A DNA stretch of 64,000 nt from an uncultured Eudoraea sp. (GTDB taxonomy: Bacteria; Bacteroidota; Bacteroidia; Flavobacteriales; Flavobacteriaceae). The notes beneath the pieces were generated by a model. It searched no databases. It had not been told where the DNA came from and worked only from the letters and a program-made list of their open reading frames with translations. Numbering within the stretch: position 1 is the first letter of the stretch; each line of letters opens with the position of its first letter. This document shows positions 44,569 through 55,730 of the stretch, one piece after another. The translations under genes were made by a program, and so were the position numbers. Location of the stretch: contig NZ_CANLGX010000002.1 in the NCBI RefSeq assembly GCF_947490415.1, forward strand, positions 310,001 through 374,000, written 5' to 3'.

Positions 44569-45567
44569 GTGAAGAGTTTGGTGGCATTACTTTTTGGTAT
44601 TCTTACCATGACTTCAGTCTGTGGTCAGGCGAAGAAGTATGTCACTGTTAAGAGAGCTGTTAGATTAATGGGCAGTCCCTTTGAATTAACTGTGGTAGCA
44701 CAAAATGAAGAAATTGGATATATCAATCTGCAAGAGGCCATTGCGGAAGTCAAACGCGTAGAAAAATTGATTTCTTCCTGGGATCCTGAATCAGAGACTT
44801 CAGAAATTAACCGGAATGCCGGCCTAAAGCCTGTTAAGGTAAGCTATGAGCTTTACAAATTAATCGAACGTTCTATTCAGATTTCTGAAATTACCTATGG
44901 CGCTTTTGATATTACCGTTGCGGCAATGGAGGGGGTCTGGAAATTTGATGGTTCAATGTCTATGTTTCCTACTCCGGAACAGATCAGTCGGGCAGTTTCC
45001 AAAGTAGGTTATAAAAAAATCATTCTGAATAGGGTTGAAAACACTGTATTTCTAAAAGATAAAGGAATGAAGATTGGCTTTGGGGCAATTGGAAAGGGTT
45101 ATGCTGCAGATAAGGTTAAGGAACTATTAGTATCCAAACAGGTTCCTGCCGGAATGATTAATGCTTCAGGAGATATAGCTACCTGGGGGACAAAGGCTAC
45201 TGGTGAGAAATGGTTAATAGGTGTGGATCACCCAAGAAGTAATGGGAAAATATTTACCTGGCTGCCACTAATAGAATCATCCGTGTCAATTACAGGTAAT
45301 CTGGATAGGTATGTTACTTTTAACGGTAAGAAATACGCACATTACATCGATCCAAAATCCGGGTATCCGACCACCGGAATAAGCAAGGTAACCATACTTG
45401 CCAAAAGCGCGGAACTATGTGACGCTCTGGCTACTGCGGTCTATGTTTTAGGTAAGGAGAAAGGAATTTCTTTAATAAATCAGTTGGGTGATACCGAAGT
45501 AGTAATTGTGGACAGCTATAACCAGATGTTTAAAAGCAATGGGATAATTCTGGACACAGAAGAATAA
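44569..45567 (+). CDS. apbE: FAD:protein FMN transferase (ApbE), 332 aa
   Basis: Flavin transferase that attaches FMN through a phosphoester to a Thr or Ser of extracytoplasmic proteins. A Sec signal (residues 1-19, TSVCGQ) places it in the periplasm. Blocks: [32 protein letters not shown]-like [40 protein letters not shown] and [13 protein letters not shown]. The start is GTG at 44569, next to tandem stops of a short upstream frame. No FMN-binding-domain target gene lies nearby. A Rieske lipoprotein gene lies 140 bp upstream on the same strand. Confidence 0.92.
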   Translation: MKSLVALLFGILTMTSVCGQAKKYVTVKRAVRLMGSPFELTVVAQNEEIGYINLQEAIAEVKRVEKLISSWDPESETSEINRNAGLKPVKVSYELYKLIERSIQISEITYGAFDITVAAMEGVWKFDGSMSMFPTPEQISRAVSKVGYKKIILNRVENTVFLKDKGMKIGFGAIGKGYAADKVKELLVSKQVPAGMINASGDIATWGTKATGEKWLIGVDHPRSNGKIFTWLPLIESSVSITGNLDRYVTFNGKKYAHYIDPKSGYPTTGISKVTILAKSAELCDALATAVYVLGKEKGISLINQLGDTEVVIVDSYNQMFKSNGIILDTEE

Positions 45568-45670
45568 ATTTTCATATTCCATTTTTTATAAAAACTCTTC
45601 CTATCTTACTTATGAAGAGGGTAAAATACCTTTAAAAATTTGTAAATTCGCATTCCTAAGAGATGATTGC

Positions 45671-46747
45671 ATGTTAGATAAATTAAATATTGTTAAACAG
45701 CGCTTTGATGAGGTATCAGACCTTATAATTCAACCTGATATAATTTCAGATCAAAAACGCTATGTAAAGCTTAATAAAGAATACAAGGATTTACGCTTGC
45801 TCATGGATAAAAGAGAGCGTTATATTGAGCTGACCAATAATATGAACGAAGCTGAGGAAATCATTAATGATGGCAGTGACGCAGAGATGGTTGAGATGGC
45901 AAAAATGCAATTGGATGAGGCTAAAGAGGCATTCCCCGCATTGGAGGAGGAAATAAAGTTATTATTAATTCCAAAAGATCCTGAAGATGCTAAAGATGTA
46001 GTGATGGAAATACGCGCTGGGACAGGAGGAGATGAAGCCAGTATTTTTGCAGGAGACCTTTACCGAATGTATTCCAAGTATTGCGAGTCTAAAGGTTGGA
46101 GAACGAATATCATTGATTTGAGTGAAGGTACCAGCGGAGGTTATAAAGAAATTCAATTTGAAGTTAGTGGAGAAGATGTCTACGGGACACTAAAATTTGA
46201 AGCCGGGGTCCATCGTGTACAACGGGTGCCTCAGACAGAAACACAAGGCCGTGTTCACACCAGTGCCGCAACAGTGATGGTCTTACCTGAGGCCGAAGAT
46301 TTTGATGTGCAAATAGATCCTAAGGATGTGCGTATAGATTTCTTCTGTTCATCAGGTCCGGGAGGCCAATCGGTGAACACAACTTACTCTGCCGTTAGGT
46401 TAACACATATTCCCACTGGTTTGGTGGCTCAGTGTCAGGATGAAAAATCGCAACATAAGAACAAGGATAAAGCCTTCAAAGTTTTGCGATCCCGACTTTA
46501 CGACATGGAACTGGCTAAAAGACAAGAGGAGGATGCCGCAAAACGGAATTCACAGGTTAGTAGCGGAGATCGTTCCGCTAAGATTCGCACCTACAATTAT
46601 CCGCAGGGAAGGGTTACCGATCATAGGATAGGCCTCACGCTTTACGATCTTCAGAATATAATCAACGGAGATATTCAAAAGATTATTGACGAGTTGATGT
46701 TGGTTGATAATACCGAAAAACTAAAAGAAGCCTCAGAGATTTTTTAG
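45671..46747 (+). CDS. prfA: Peptide chain release factor 1, 358 aa
   Basis: Recognises UAA and UAG and releases the peptide. [17 protein letters not shown] carries the GGQ (residues 231-233) that acts in the peptidyl transferase centre. The stop-codon reading tripeptide stands in [18 protein letters not shown] as PQT, where many bacteria have PAT or [21 protein letters not shown] is also typical. The pyrF start follows 8 bp after the stop, so the two are an operon. Confidence 0.96.
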   Translation: MLDKLNIVKQRFDEVSDLIIQPDIISDQKRYVKLNKEYKDLRLLMDKRERYIELTNNMNEAEEIINDGSDAEMVEMAKMQLDEAKEAFPALEEEIKLLLIPKDPEDAKDVVMEIRAGTGGDEASIFAGDLYRMYSKYCESKGWRTNIIDLSEGTSGGYKEIQFEVSGEDVYGTLKFEAGVHRVQRVPQTETQGRVHTSAATVMVLPEAEDFDVQIDPKDVRIDFFCSSGPGGQSVNTTYSAVRLTHIPTGLVAQCQDEKSQHKNKDKAFKVLRSRLYDMELAKRQEEDAAKRNSQVSSGDRSAKIRTYNYPQGRVTDHRIGLTLYDLQNIINGDIQKIIDELMLVDNTEKLKEASEIF

Positions 46748-46755
46748 AATTCAGG

Positions 46756-47574
46756 ATGAAAATTGAACACTTAGTTGAGCAAATCCACAAAAAAGAATCC
46801 TTTCTCTGTATAGGTCTGGATACGGATCTGGAAAGAATACCAGCGCATCTCCTGAATGAAGAGTCGCCAATATTTTCATTTAATAAGGCTATTATTGATG
46901 CGACCCATCACCTTTGTGTCGCCTATAAACCAAATATTGCTTTTTACGAGGCTTATGGCTCAGTGGGTTGGGAAGCCCTGGGTAAAACTATTGAATACCT
47001 CAATGAATATTACCCTGAACTTTTTACCATTGCGGATGCAAAACGAGGCGATATCGGGAATACCTCATATCGATACGCAAAAGCATTTTTTGAAGATTTG
47101 AATTTTGACTCTATTACCGTTGCTCCCTATATGGGGAGGGATTCTGTTGAGCCATTTTTATCGTTTGAGAATAAGCATACCATTCTCCTTGCACTGACCT
47201 CAAATGAGGGGGCCTTTGATTTTCAAACAAAAAAAATTGGGGAAAAGACGCTGTATGAACAAGTTCTGGAAACATCAAGGTCATACAAAAATGCTCAAAA
47301 CCTAATGTATGTAGTTGGAGCTACAAAGGCGAGTCATTTAGTTGAAATCCGAAGAATAATTCCGGATAGTTTTCTTTTAGTGCCCGGGGTAGGAGCACAG
47401 GGTGGAAGCCTGGAAGAAGTGTGTAAATATGGTTTGAATAAAAATGTTGGGTTATTGGTTAATTCATCAAGAGGTATTATCTACGCATCAACCGAAAAGG
47501 ATTTTGCAATTGTGGCTGCACAAAAAGCGGCAGAATTACAGAATAAAATGGCAAAGGAACTCAGAAAGAATTAA
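46756..47574 (+). CDS. pyrF: Orotidine 5'-phosphate decarboxylase, 272 aa
   Basis: Last step of UMP synthesis. The catalytic [10 protein letters not shown] motif has Lys96 and Asp99; [14 protein letters not shown] near the start and [16 protein letters not shown] near the end are typical of the longer (type 2) bacterial decarboxylases of about 270 residues. It shares an operon with prfA. Its stop faces a small gene on the other strand with 3 bp between them. Confidence 0.95.
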   Translation: MKIEHLVEQIHKKESFLCIGLDTDLERIPAHLLNEESPIFSFNKAIIDATHHLCVAYKPNIAFYEAYGSVGWEALGKTIEYLNEYYPELFTIADAKRGDIGNTSYRYAKAFFEDLNFDSITVAPYMGRDSVEPFLSFENKHTILLALTSNEGAFDFQTKKIGEKTLYEQVLETSRSYKNAQNLMYVVGATKASHLVEIRRIIPDSFLLVPGVGAQGGSLEEVCKYGLNKNVGLLVNSSRGIIYASTEKDFAIVAAQKAAELQNKMAKELRKN

Positions 47575-47577
47575 GTA

Positions 47578-47775
47578 TTACTGCACAAAATTCTCCAATA
47601 GTTTTTTAAGCTTTCGTGCCTTTAGTTCAAAAAATGCGGCAAGCTTATCATCCGTAGTTTTAAAGTCTGATGCCTTGCTTAAAAAATTCTGATATTGAAA
47701 TTCTATTAGGGCTAAGGCCTTTTGTCCGCTTGTTATTGGAGTAATGGCTCCAACTTTACAATATTGATTATCCAT
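47578..47775 (-). CDS. Small hypothetical protein, 65 aa
   Basis: I do not know the family. Starting MDNQYCKVGAITPITSGQK, the product is soluble with a helical, lysine-rich C-terminus (FFELKARKLKKLLENF). An in-frame extension to 47847 is possible, but an exact -7 box (TATATTTG on the minus strand, 47796-47803) lies within it and argues for the start at 47775. Convergent with pyrF. Confidence 0.6.
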   Translation of the reverse strand: MDNQYCKVGAITPITSGQKALALIEFQYQNFLSKASDFKTTDDKLAAFFELKARKLKKLLENFVQ

Positions 47776-47795
47776 GGTCACATTCTTTGTTCTTA

Positions 47796-47803
47796 CAAAT
47801 ATA
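47796..47803 (-). promoter_or_regulatory. Predicted -7 box of the 65-aa protein gene
   Basis: TATATTTG on the minus strand, 20 bp before the ATG at 47775. Confidence 0.5.
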
Positions 47804-48025
47804 CGACCAAAATGAGGGTTTGGATGTTTGGTAGTGCGTGTATTCACCTAAAAATCAGGTGATTTGTCTAATTTTTAACTAATTTGTTGAATATATACCC
47901 AATATGCCTTCAAAAAGATAAGAATAGGCAGGTAATTTGGTTTAGTTATAAATGCAGAAAACGAATCACAAATAAGACCTTATTTAATTTACTATAGCAA
48001 ACAATCCATACTCAATTTTTTAAGC

Positions 48026-48532
48026 ATGAAATATTCAATATTAATAGTCATTTTTCTTACAGCGGTGTTTGGCAGCTTGGCACAATCTTCAGAGTGTAAT
48101 TGTTGTTCCGAAAACCATGACGATTTCGATTTTTGGGAAGGCAAGTGGGAAGTTTCCAATAAAGATGGAACCTTTGCCGGTAAGAATACAATAGTAAAAA
48201 TGCAGGGCGGCTGCGTGCTAACGGAAAATTGGATTGGAGCCAAAGGACAATACACGGGTACCAGTTTAAATTTTTATAACGATAAAATGGGGCAATGGGA
48301 GCAACTTTGGGTTGATAATTCCGGAAGTCATTTAAAGCTTACAGGAAATAGAATAGAGAATCAAATGATAATGAAATCTTTACCTTTTGAGCATAAGGAT
48401 GGCAAGAAATATGTCAATAAAATTACCTGGACCCTAAATAAAGATGGAACAGTAAGACAACTCTGGGAAATCATGAATAATGGTACGGCTGTAAATGTTG
48501 CTTTTGACGGATTGTATAAGAAATTAGAGTAA
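48026..48532 (+). CDS. Exported DUF1579-like protein, 168 aa
   Basis: Sec signal (VFGSLAQ, about 20 residues) and then a Cys-rich start (SECNCCSENHDD). DFDFWEGKWEVSNKDG, GGCVLTENWIGAKG, GTSLNFYNDKMGQWEQLWVD and TVRQLWEIMNNG follow the pattern of DUF1579/lipocalin-like single-barrel proteins. The three cysteines CNCC may bind metal or form a disulfide. Function unknown. Single-gene unit with a hairpin 30 bp downstream. Confidence 0.75.
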   Translation: MKYSILIVIFLTAVFGSLAQSSECNCCSENHDDFDFWEGKWEVSNKDGTFAGKNTIVKMQGGCVLTENWIGAKGQYTGTSLNFYNDKMGQWEQLWVDNSGSHLKLTGNRIENQMIMKSLPFEHKDGKKYVNKITWTLNKDGTVRQLWEIMNNGTAVNVAFDGLYKKLE

Positions 48533-48831
48533 TTAATCCAATAAGGTTTTTTTGAAATAAAAAAACCGGTGCTTCCACCGGTTTAAACTAACTAACTCAA
48601 AAAATACTAACTCAAAAAATTCGTTCAAGGATATCTGCTTTATAAGTTAACAGAACTACAAAAATTTGGAAATTGTAGTGATTCACCTTCAAAATTTTAA
48701 CGTTAATATTTTCTGTTTATTGCAAGGATTTTAAGAAAAATTCAACGAATACTCAAAATTAAACCCAATTCATTGTAAAAGCAGCTGATAATTCGATGAA
48801 TTGGTCCTTGTTAAGGATGCCAGGTAGCACT
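48533..48831. other. Convergent intergenic region, 299 bp
   Basis: Apart from the hairpin at 48563-48584, it is AT-rich and I see no gene. A short repeated phrase CTAACTCAAAAAAT occurs twice near 48592-48620. Confidence 0.5.
48563..48584. terminator. Bidirectional-looking terminator hairpin
   Basis: AAACCGGTG / CACCGGTTT, a perfect 9-bp stem with a CTTC loop. The minus side has a T-rich tail, the plus side a short one. It separates the DUF1579-like gene from the convergent kinase gene, whose stop is about 250 bp away. Confidence 0.7.
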
Positions 48832-49797
48832 TCAATAATGATCTGAAATTAATTTGTTGGTTTCTGTCTTGTTTTTAAAAACCTCAAAAGTCTTCCCTTG
48901 TGTCCGCAAGGCACCAAGGGTATTTGCATATTGCGCGGCTTTAATAGGGTCCTTGTACAAAGAAAACCCATAAGCCAAACCTCCTGCAAAAGAATCTCCG
49001 CATCCTGTAGTATCTATAACATCTTTCATAAAAACAGATTTTATAAATTTTTTCACAGTAGTGTTATCTTCCCGGTAATACACAACACAACCTCTTGAAT
49101 CCAGCGTAACATAAAAATATGTGACCCCTTTAGACAGTACATGTTCAGCCATTGCATCTAAATGATCGGTTTTGTCCTCTTCATAGCTCGTCATTTCCTC
49201 ATATTCGTATTCGTTTTTAAACCAACATGCCTGAGATTCTTCAAGATTCATTTTAAGAACATCAATATAGGGAAGCCATTCATCCATATCCACCCAGAAC
49301 TTTCGGTACCGATCTCCGGTCATACTCATTGTGGTAGTTGGCCCATGAGCATCAAAGATTATCAATCCTTTTTTATGCTTTTTAATATACCTCAGGGTGC
49401 TAAGTGAAATCTCAAAGTCTGTAATGGGAACAAAAACATAGGCATCAATATCATCCAAATCTGAGATATCTTCCGGCAAAATGGGTTTCATACAAGCCGT
49501 TTGCTTCTCCAATCGATTATTTTGATCCAAAAACCTCAGTTCTATAACAGTTCCTTTATCTTCCTTATTTCCAATATGGGTAGTTTCAATATTTGAATAA
49601 GGTTCAAAGACTTCCAAAATAGGATCAAAATCTCTTTGATGAACATGAGAGACTGGAATAACACTTCCTTCCTCACCCAATAGTTTGGATAAAGCAATTA
49701 CCGGGTGGGTTACACAACCGTATTTCTGTATTACCTCGTCCTGGTGCGTATAAATAGTATCTCTTGGTATTGGCCCTAAAACCGCTATTTTAACCAT
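48832..49797 (-). CDS. PfkB family carbohydrate/nucleoside kinase, 321 aa
   Basis: Ribokinase-fold kinase. The C-terminal signature VIDTTGCGDSFAGGLAYG gives the anion hole and catalytic Asp. The N-terminus KIAVLGPIPRDTIYT is diverged from classical sugar kinases, and FDAHGPTTTMSMTG is unusual. Substrate could be a sugar, sugar phosphate or nucleoside; nothing nearby decides. It is followed on the same strand, upstream, by purU 80 bp away. Confidence 0.82.
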   Translation of the reverse strand: MVKIAVLGPIPRDTIYTHQDEVIQKYGCVTHPVIALSKLLGEEGSVIPVSHVHQRDFDPILEVFEPYSNIETTHIGNKEDKGTVIELRFLDQNNRLEKQTACMKPILPEDISDLDDIDAYVFVPITDFEISLSTLRYIKKHKKGLIIFDAHGPTTTMSMTGDRYRKFWVDMDEWLPYIDVLKMNLEESQACWFKNEYEYEEMTSYEEDKTDHLDAMAEHVLSKGVTYFYVTLDSRGCVVYYREDNTTVKKFIKSVFMKDVIDTTGCGDSFAGGLAYGFSLYKDPIKAAQYANTLGALRTQGKTFEVFKNKTETNKLISDHY

Positions 49798-49877
49798 AAG
49801 CCTGAATCTTTGTAAAATATAATTCTGTTAATATACTAAATAATTTGCGGTGTAAAAAGGGCTGCTTCCCAATGATT

Positions 49878-50729
49878 TTAAGAGAAAATAACAGTTTTAT
49901 TATTGTATACCATGGTTTTTCTGTTTACATGAAGTTGAACGGCCCTGGAAAGTACAATTTTTTCCAGATCGCGTCCTTTGGCAATAAAATCTTTCACTCG
50001 ATGTGAGTGAGATACCATGGTGACATCTTGCTCAATTATGGGTCCTGCATCCAGGGCTTCGGTAACATAATGGCTTGTTGCACCAATGATTTTCACACCG
50101 CGTTCAAACGCAGCATGATAAGGTTTAGCTCCGGCAAAGGCAGGAAGAAAAGAATGGTGTATGTTGATTATTTTATTTGGAAAATGGTCTATAATTTTAC
50201 TGCTTAATATTTGCATATATCTGGCCAGTACTATGAAATCTGTCTTATGCGATTTTAAAAGTTCTAATTGTTCCTTCTCGGCCGCAGCTTTGGATTCTTT
50301 GGTTACAGGGACAAAGTAGAAAGGAATTTCAAATTGTTCAGCGATATGTTTAGCATCTGCGTGATTGCTTAAGATGAAGGGGATCTCCACGTCTAATTCA
50401 CCCGATTTATATCTGCTGAGCAGATCATAAAGGCAATGGTTGTATTTCGAGACAAAAATGGCCATTCTTGGTTTCAGGTTTCCAGGATGTATGCTCCATA
50501 TCATCTCATATGGAAGTGCCAATTTCGTCTCGAACTCCTCTTTGAATTTAGAAAATTCAATCGTTTTGTCGGAAAATTCACTTTCCAAACGCATAAAAAA
50601 AACACTGAGCTCCTCATCAACATGCTGGTCCAGATAAACGATATTTCCTCCTTTATTATGGATAAACCCGGTTATTGCACTTATTATTCCCGATTGATCC
50701 GGACAGTGGATAAGAATTGTGTTTCTCAA
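49878..50729 (-). CDS. purU: Formyltetrahydrofolate deformylase, 283 aa
   Basis: Hydrolyses 10-formyl-THF to formate and THF, balancing one-carbon pools and feeding formate to purine synthesis. An ACT domain (residues 1-80, ILIHCPDQSGIISAIT) precedes the formyl-transferase-type domain with NIHHSFLPAFAGAKPYHAAF (catalytic His) and ALDAGPIIEQD. The start codon is TTG at 50729; no in-frame ATG fits the family N-terminus. It lies divergent from the icmF gene and just upstream of the PfkB gene on the same strand. Confidence 0.92.
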   Translation of the reverse strand: MRNTILIHCPDQSGIISAITGFIHNKGGNIVYLDQHVDEELSVFFMRLESEFSDKTIEFSKFKEEFETKLALPYEMIWSIHPGNLKPRMAIFVSKYNHCLYDLLSRYKSGELDVEIPFILSNHADAKHIAEQFEIPFYFVPVTKESKAAAEKEQLELLKSHKTDFIVLARYMQILSSKIIDHFPNKIINIHHSFLPAFAGAKPYHAAFERGVKIIGATSHYVTEALDAGPIIEQDVTMVSHSHRVKDFIAKGRDLEKIVLSRAVQLHVNRKTMVYNNKTVIFS

Positions 50730-50872
50730 AATGATATATTTAAGCCTATAAAATTATAATATTAGGAACAGAGGCTTGGTGAAACTAATGATTTTTATAA
50801 AATTCTGATTACAAGGTAATTTTTTTTGCATTTTCCGTAAATTGCTAACCTAATGAAGCCCAAAAATTATCA

Positions 50873-53800
50873 ATGGAACAAAATAAAGTCTATAAACCAA
50901 AAAATAAAATAAGAGTAGTTACTGCGGCTTCGCTGTTTGATGGTCATGATGCAGCGATTAACATCATGCGGCGCATTATTCAATCTACGGGAGTAGAGGT
51001 CATTCATTTAGGCCATGACAAAAGTGTTGATGAGGTTGTAAATTGCGCTATACAGGAAGATGTCAATGCCATAGCAATGACTTCTTATCAAGGTGGTCAT
51101 AATGAGTATTTTAGATATATGCACGACCTTTTAAAAGATCGTGGAGCTGGTCATATTAAGATATTTGGCGGTGGCGGAGGTGTAATTCTGCCAAAGGAAA
51201 TAGAGACCTTGATGAAATATGGGATTACCAGGATTTATTCACCTGATGATGGTCGGACAATGGGATTACAGGGAATGATAAATGATCTTGTGGAAAAAAG
51301 TGATACCCCGGTTCCCGACCTAAAACTGGATAGTGGAACTACGCTGATCAAAGCATTAAAGGAAAAACAACCAAAGACTATTGCACGGCTAATAAGTCTT
51401 GCAGAAAACAGACCTTCTGAATTTGAAAAACTCTTTTCAGGAATTCGTAAGGATAACAATAACGTCCCGGTGTTGGGAATTACAGGTACGGGAGGTTCGG
51501 GGAAATCTAGTTTAGTTGATGAGCTGGTCAGACGATTTTTAAGAGACTTTCCGGAGAAATCTATTGGTTTGATATCTGTTGATCCTTCTAAAAGAAAAAC
51601 AGGAGGAGCTCTTCTTGGAGACAGGATCAGAATGAATGCAATTAATGATGATCGGGTGTATATGCGATCCCTGGCAACACGACAATCTAATTTGGCACTA
51701 TCTAAATATGTGAATGAGGCTGTTGAAGTATTAAAAACAGCTGCCTTTGATCTTATTATTCTTGAAACCTCGGGGATTGGCCAATCCGACACGGAAATAA
51801 TTGAACATAGTGATGTTTCGCTTTATGTTATGACTCCGGAATTTGGTGCTGCTACTCAGCTTGAGAAAATTGACATGCTCGATTTTGCTGATCTGGTGGC
51901 TATAAATAAATTTGATAAAAGGGGAGCGCCGGATGCGTTAAGGGATGTAAAGAAGCAATATGTGCGAAATCATGGTCTATGGGAAGCAGATGAAGAAACA
52001 TTACCTGTATTTGGAACAATAGCTTCACAATTTAATGACCCCGGCATGAATCGTTTATACAAGGCGATTATGCAACAATTAACCGAAAAGGCAAATGCAG
52101 ATCTTGTTTCGACCCTGGTAGTCAGCCAGGAAATGGATAAAAAGGTATTTGTTGTACCCCCAGCCAGGACAAGATATCTTTCAGAGATTGTGGAAAGCAT
52201 TAAATCTTATGATACTAAAGTTTCACATCAGGCAGAAGTTGCCCAGCAACTATATGGAATTTACAAAACGATAGCAGGCCTTTCCAAGACTCCACCAGAG
52301 TTGACCAGTGCCGGAATAGAAGTTTCCGGTTTGGATAGTTCCGGGGAAGGTGAAAAAGATAATTTAATTCAACTTTTATTAATTGAATTTGACCGGGTAA
52401 AACTCAATTTTGACCCCTATAACTGGGAGATTATACTCAACTGGGATGGTCTGGTAAACAGGTATAAAGACCCTGCCTATGTTTTTAAAGTTAGAGATAA
52501 AGAAATACGAATAGATACACATGTGGAGTCACTTTCAGGCCTGGCTATTCCCAAAGTGGTTTTACCAAGGTATAAAGCATGGGGCGACCTGCTTCAATGG
52601 CGATTACAGGAGAATGTACCGGGGGAATTTCCATATACTTCCGGACTTTACCCTTTTAAAAGGACAGGTGAAGATCCCACACGAATGTTTGCTGGTGAAG
52701 GAGGACCTGAACGCACAAACAGAAGGTTTCATTATGTAAGCCTGGATATGCCTGCCAAGAGATTGTCCACTGCATTTGATTCTGTGACACTCTATGGTAA
52801 TGATCCTGATCACAGACCCGATATTTATGGAAAGATAGGAAATGCTGGCGTATCTGTTTGCTGTCTGGATGATGCCAAGAAGTTGTATTCCGGTTTTGAC
52901 CTGAGTGATCCTATGACATCAGTTAGTATGACCATAAATGGACCTGCACCAATGCTATTGGGTTACTTTATTAATGCTGCAATTGATCAAAACTGCGAGA
53001 AGTATATCCATCAAAATGGCCTTGAAAAGGAGGTAGAATCAAAAATCAAAACATTTTATAAAGGAGATTCAAAAAACAGGCCAAAATATCAGGGCTCTCT
53101 ACCGGCGGGAAATAACGGGCTTGGTCTTTTTTTACTGGGTATAACCGGAGATAAGGTACTTGCCCCTGAAGTTTACAAAACCATTAAACAAGAGACTTTA
53201 AAAACAATACGGGGAACAGTGCAGGCAGATATCCTGAAAGAGGATCAGGCTCAGAATACCTGTATTTTTTCAACAGAATTTGCACTTAGACTTATGGGTG
53301 ACGTTCAGGAATATTTTATTCTTAATGACGTAAGGAATTTTTATTCTGTATCGATTTCGGGTTACCACATTGCAGAGGCCGGGGCAAATCCTATTACACA
53401 ATTAGCTTTTACGCTGTCAAATGGTTTTACCTATGTTGAATACTACCTTAGCCGGGGGATGGATATTGACAAATTTGGGCCCAACTTGTCGTTTTTCTTT
53501 TCCAATGGATTAGATCCTGAATATGCAGTAATAGGAAGAGTTGCCAGGCGTATTTGGGCCAAGGCCATGAAAGACAAATATGGCGCAGATTCCAGGGCAC
53601 AAATGTTAAAATATCATATACAAACATCGGGTCGAAGTTTGCATGCCCAGGAGATTGATTTTAATGACATTAGAACCACTTTGCAGGCCCTATATGCTAT
53701 ATATGACAATTGTAACTCATTGCATACCAATGCATACGATGAGGCTATTACTACCCCAACGGAAGAATCAGTCAGAAGGGCAATGGCGATTCAATTGATT

Positions 53801-54310
53801 ATTAACAAGGAATTAGGTCTTTCCAAAAATGAAAATCCGCTACAAGGATCCTTTATTATTGAAGAACTTACAGATCTTGTAGAGGAGGCTGTTTTGCTTG
53901 AATTTGATAGAATTACCGAGCGTGGAGGTGTATTGGGTGCCATGGAAACTATGTATCAAAGATCCAAAATACAGGAAGAAAGTATGCATTACGAGACATT
54001 GAAACATACGGGTGAATATCCAATAATTGGTGTAAATACTTTTTTAAGCTCTTCAGGATCTCCTACCATACTCCCTGCTGAGGTTATTAGAGCTACTGAC
54101 GAGGAAAAACAGCAACAAATCAATACTTTACAGGCTTTGCAAATACGAAATAAATCAATTGCTCAAAAACAGTTGAAAGAGCTACAGGAAGCAGCCATTA
54201 GGAACGAAAATATATTTGAAAAACTAATGGAGGTCACTAAAGTTTGTTCGTTAGGACAAATCACACATGCATTGTTTGAAGTAGGAGGACAGTATAGAAG
54301 AAATATGTAA
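50873..54310 (+). CDS. icmF: Fused isobutyryl-CoA mutase IcmF, 1145 aa
   Basis: Coenzyme-B12 enzyme that interconverts isobutyryl-CoA and n-butyryl-CoA (and in some members other branched acyl-CoAs), with its own G-protein chaperone. Order of domains: B12-binding at 12-150 ([14 protein letters not shown], axial His25; GGGGGVI), MeaI-like GTPase at 195-420 ([10 protein letters not shown]-loop to about 212, NKFD), linker, then the mutase TIM barrel from about 560 ([20 protein letters not shown], typical of IcmF). Length is normal. It stands alone on the plus strand. It may be needed for branched-chain acyl-CoA breakdown. Confidence 0.94.
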   Translation: MEQNKVYKPKNKIRVVTAASLFDGHDAAINIMRRIIQSTGVEVIHLGHDKSVDEVVNCAIQEDVNAIAMTSYQGGHNEYFRYMHDLLKDRGAGHIKIFGGGGGVILPKEIETLMKYGITRIYSPDDGRTMGLQGMINDLVEKSDTPVPDLKLDSGTTLIKALKEKQPKTIARLISLAENRPSEFEKLFSGIRKDNNNVPVLGITGTGGSGKSSLVDELVRRFLRDFPEKSIGLISVDPSKRKTGGALLGDRIRMNAINDDRVYMRSLATRQSNLALSKYVNEAVEVLKTAAFDLIILETSGIGQSDTEIIEHSDVSLYVMTPEFGAATQLEKIDMLDFADLVAINKFDKRGAPDALRDVKKQYVRNHGLWEADEETLPVFGTIASQFNDPGMNRLYKAIMQQLTEKANADLVSTLVVSQEMDKKVFVVPPARTRYLSEIVESIKSYDTKVSHQAEVAQQLYGIYKTIAGLSKTPPELTSAGIEVSGLDSSGEGEKDNLIQLLLIEFDRVKLNFDPYNWEIILNWDGLVNRYKDPAYVFKVRDKEIRIDTHVESLSGLAIPKVVLPRYKAWGDLLQWRLQENVPGEFPYTSGLYPFKRTGEDPTRMFAGEGGPERTNRRFHYVSLDMPAKRLSTAFDSVTLYGNDPDHRPDIYGKIGNAGVSVCCLDDAKKLYSGFDLSDPMTSVSMTINGPAPMLLGYFINAAIDQNCEKYIHQNGLEKEVESKIKTFYKGDSKNRPKYQGSLPAGNNGLGLFLLGITGDKVLAPEVYKTIKQETLKTIRGTVQADILKEDQAQNTCIFSTEFALRLMGDVQEYFILNDVRNFYSVSISGYHIAEAGANPITQLAFTLSNGFTYVEYYLSRGMDIDKFGPNLSFFFSNGLDPEYAVIGRVARRIWAKAMKDKYGADSRAQMLKYHIQTSGRSLHAQEIDFNDIRTTLQALYAIYDNCNSLHTNAYDEAITTPTEESVRRAMAIQLIINKELGLSKNENPLQGSFIIEELTDLVEEAVLLEFDRITERGGVLGAMETMYQRSKIQEESMHYETLKHTGEYPIIGVNTFLSSSGSPTILPAEVIRATDEEKQQQINTLQALQIRNKSIAQKQLKELQEAAIRNENIFEKLMEVTKVCSLGQITHALFEVGGQYRRNM

Positions 54311-54377
54311 AGTTTATTCAGGAATTATTAGGAATTCAAATTCAGTAAACCAATGTATTGCACCTTATGGAAGTTGT

Positions 54378-54815
54378 TTAGTAGCCCATATAATCATTGA
54401 ACCCCCAGTTTGAACCGCCACTATTTTTACCAATAGATTTTCTCCATTTCTTAAAAGATCTTCTAAAACTATGGATTTCTTTCCGAAGTAATTCCACATA
54501 TTCCCTTTCCTTTAAGCCATCATTTTCCAGTCCGTTACAATAGGAAATAATATTCCTAATCATAATATTTATAAATGAAGCACTTTTCATTCGAACGGCA
54601 TATGATTCAGTGGATTCTGCCTGGGCTATCTGTTGTGGGATCAAAATGGCATCAGTAAGTAAAGAGTCCGCAATATGATCTCTTAGACTGTTAGACTGAT
54701 ACAATTTCAGTAAATCCTTGTTCTGGGAAACAAACGAGGCAATTTCTCTGCTCATACTGCAGAGTTCCATTGCTTTTCTGTAAACCGGTAAGGTTCTTAA
54801 GTTTTTGTAGGGCAT
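54378..54815 (-). CDS. Four-helix-bundle (S23-like) protein, 145 aa
   Basis: All-helical cytosolic protein. LPVYRKAMELCSMSREIASFV, followed by DHIADSLLTDAILIPQQIAQAES and a long third and fourth helix, recalls the four-helix-bundle proteins of the 23S-rRNA-intervening-sequence family, though the match is diverged. ATG at 54815 is used; TTG at 54830 adds five residues. It faces icmF with 67 bp between the stops. No function can be assigned. Confidence 0.6.
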   Translation of the reverse strand: MPYKNLRTLPVYRKAMELCSMSREIASFVSQNKDLLKLYQSNSLRDHIADSLLTDAILIPQQIAQAESTESYAVRMKSASFINIMIRNIISYCNGLENDGLKEREYVELLRKEIHSFRRSFKKWRKSIGKNSGGSNWGFNDYMGY

Positions 54816-54934
54816 TTTCTCTTTTAGCAAAAATTCTACAATAAAGTTACGTTCAAATTTTAGATATCATCTTTAAAATACAAAGCAATTTCGTATTTTA
54901 GCTTTATAAATTAATTAATTAATCATAATTTACT

Positions 54935-55384
54935 TTGAATAACAAAATAGATGACTTAAACTGGCACATCCTTAAACTCCTTCAGGAGAATTCAAGGCTG
55001 TCCTTGTCAAATATTGGAAGAAAAGTGGGGTTAACTCCACCGGCAGTGGCGGAGCGTGTCAAAAAAATGGAAGACCTTGGAATTCTTGAAGGTTTTAATG
55101 CAAAAGTATCCTATACCCTCGCAGGGTATCAGCTAAAAGCCATTATTACCTTAAGAGCTTTTATGGGTAAATTGAAACCTTTTCTGGAGATGGTTCAGAA
55201 GCTGGAGGAAGTTATTAATTGTTACCGGATTACAGGTGATGAGAATATAATAATGGAGGTAGTTCTTAAGGATCAGGCTCATTTGGAAAGATTTATCGAT
55301 GAACTCATTAGATATGGCGAAACACGGACACATATAATACTGTCTGATGTGGTTTCTGATGCGCCAATAAAGCGGCTTAAATAA
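54935..55384 (+). CDS. Lrp/AsnC family transcriptional regulator, 149 aa
   Basis: Leucine-responsive-type regulator: N-terminal winged HTH (DLNWHILKLLQENSRLSLSNIGRKVGLTPPAVAERVKKM) and C-terminal RAM ligand domain (residues 65-140, with CYRITGDENIIMEVVL). The ligand is probably an amino acid. The start is TTG at 54935; no in-frame ATG lies near. It follows a run of ATTAATTAATTAAT. The nearby icmF gene, which works in branched-chain acid metabolism, is a reasonable but unproven target. Confidence 0.88.
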   Translation: MNNKIDDLNWHILKLLQENSRLSLSNIGRKVGLTPPAVAERVKKMEDLGILEGFNAKVSYTLAGYQLKAIITLRAFMGKLKPFLEMVQKLEEVINCYRITGDENIIMEVVLKDQAHLERFIDELIRYGETRTHIILSDVVSDAPIKRLK

Positions 55385-55730
55385 AGTTAGTTAATTGAGT
55401 TTTGAATATTGTAAAAGAGTCATCTCTATTGCTGACTGAATTAGATTTAATAAAGTATTTTAATTAAGAATTTATATCTTTTTTGAGAAATTATATTAAA
55501 AATTTTCGATTCAGCAGTATTTTATTACCGGACATCCGGGTGCCGGAAATAAATAGTTTTGAATATTTGTTCTTGAAGGATTTAATTGCTTAATTTAACT
55601 ATAGGATGTAAATAGGATGTATTATCTATTAGTACTCCGTCATTCACTCTAAGAAAGGTTTATCAGTATAACTTTGAGCATTTGTAGAATTCTCAACTAT
55701 TTTGGCCGGGTTTTTGATCATTTCAGAAAT
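55385..55730. other. Intergenic region, 346 bp
   Basis: AT-rich, no gene seen. A GC-rich hairpin, CCGGACA (55528-55534) with TGCCGG (55541-55546, one bulged A), lies in the middle without a T tail. A -7 box TAACTTTG is at 55669-55676 for the next gene. Confidence 0.5.
55669..55676 (+). promoter_or_regulatory. Predicted -7 box of the alpha/beta hydrolase gene
   Basis: TAACTTTG, exact TAnnTTTG, 54 bp before ATG 55731. It overlaps the longer open frame from 55674 and supports the later start. Confidence 0.45.

Noticed and set aside
44458-45567. apbE as a gene broken by a nonsense mutation in an N-terminal extension
   Set aside because: ApbE has its own complete signal peptide and full family length from GTG 44569, so the upstream in-frame piece is not needed.
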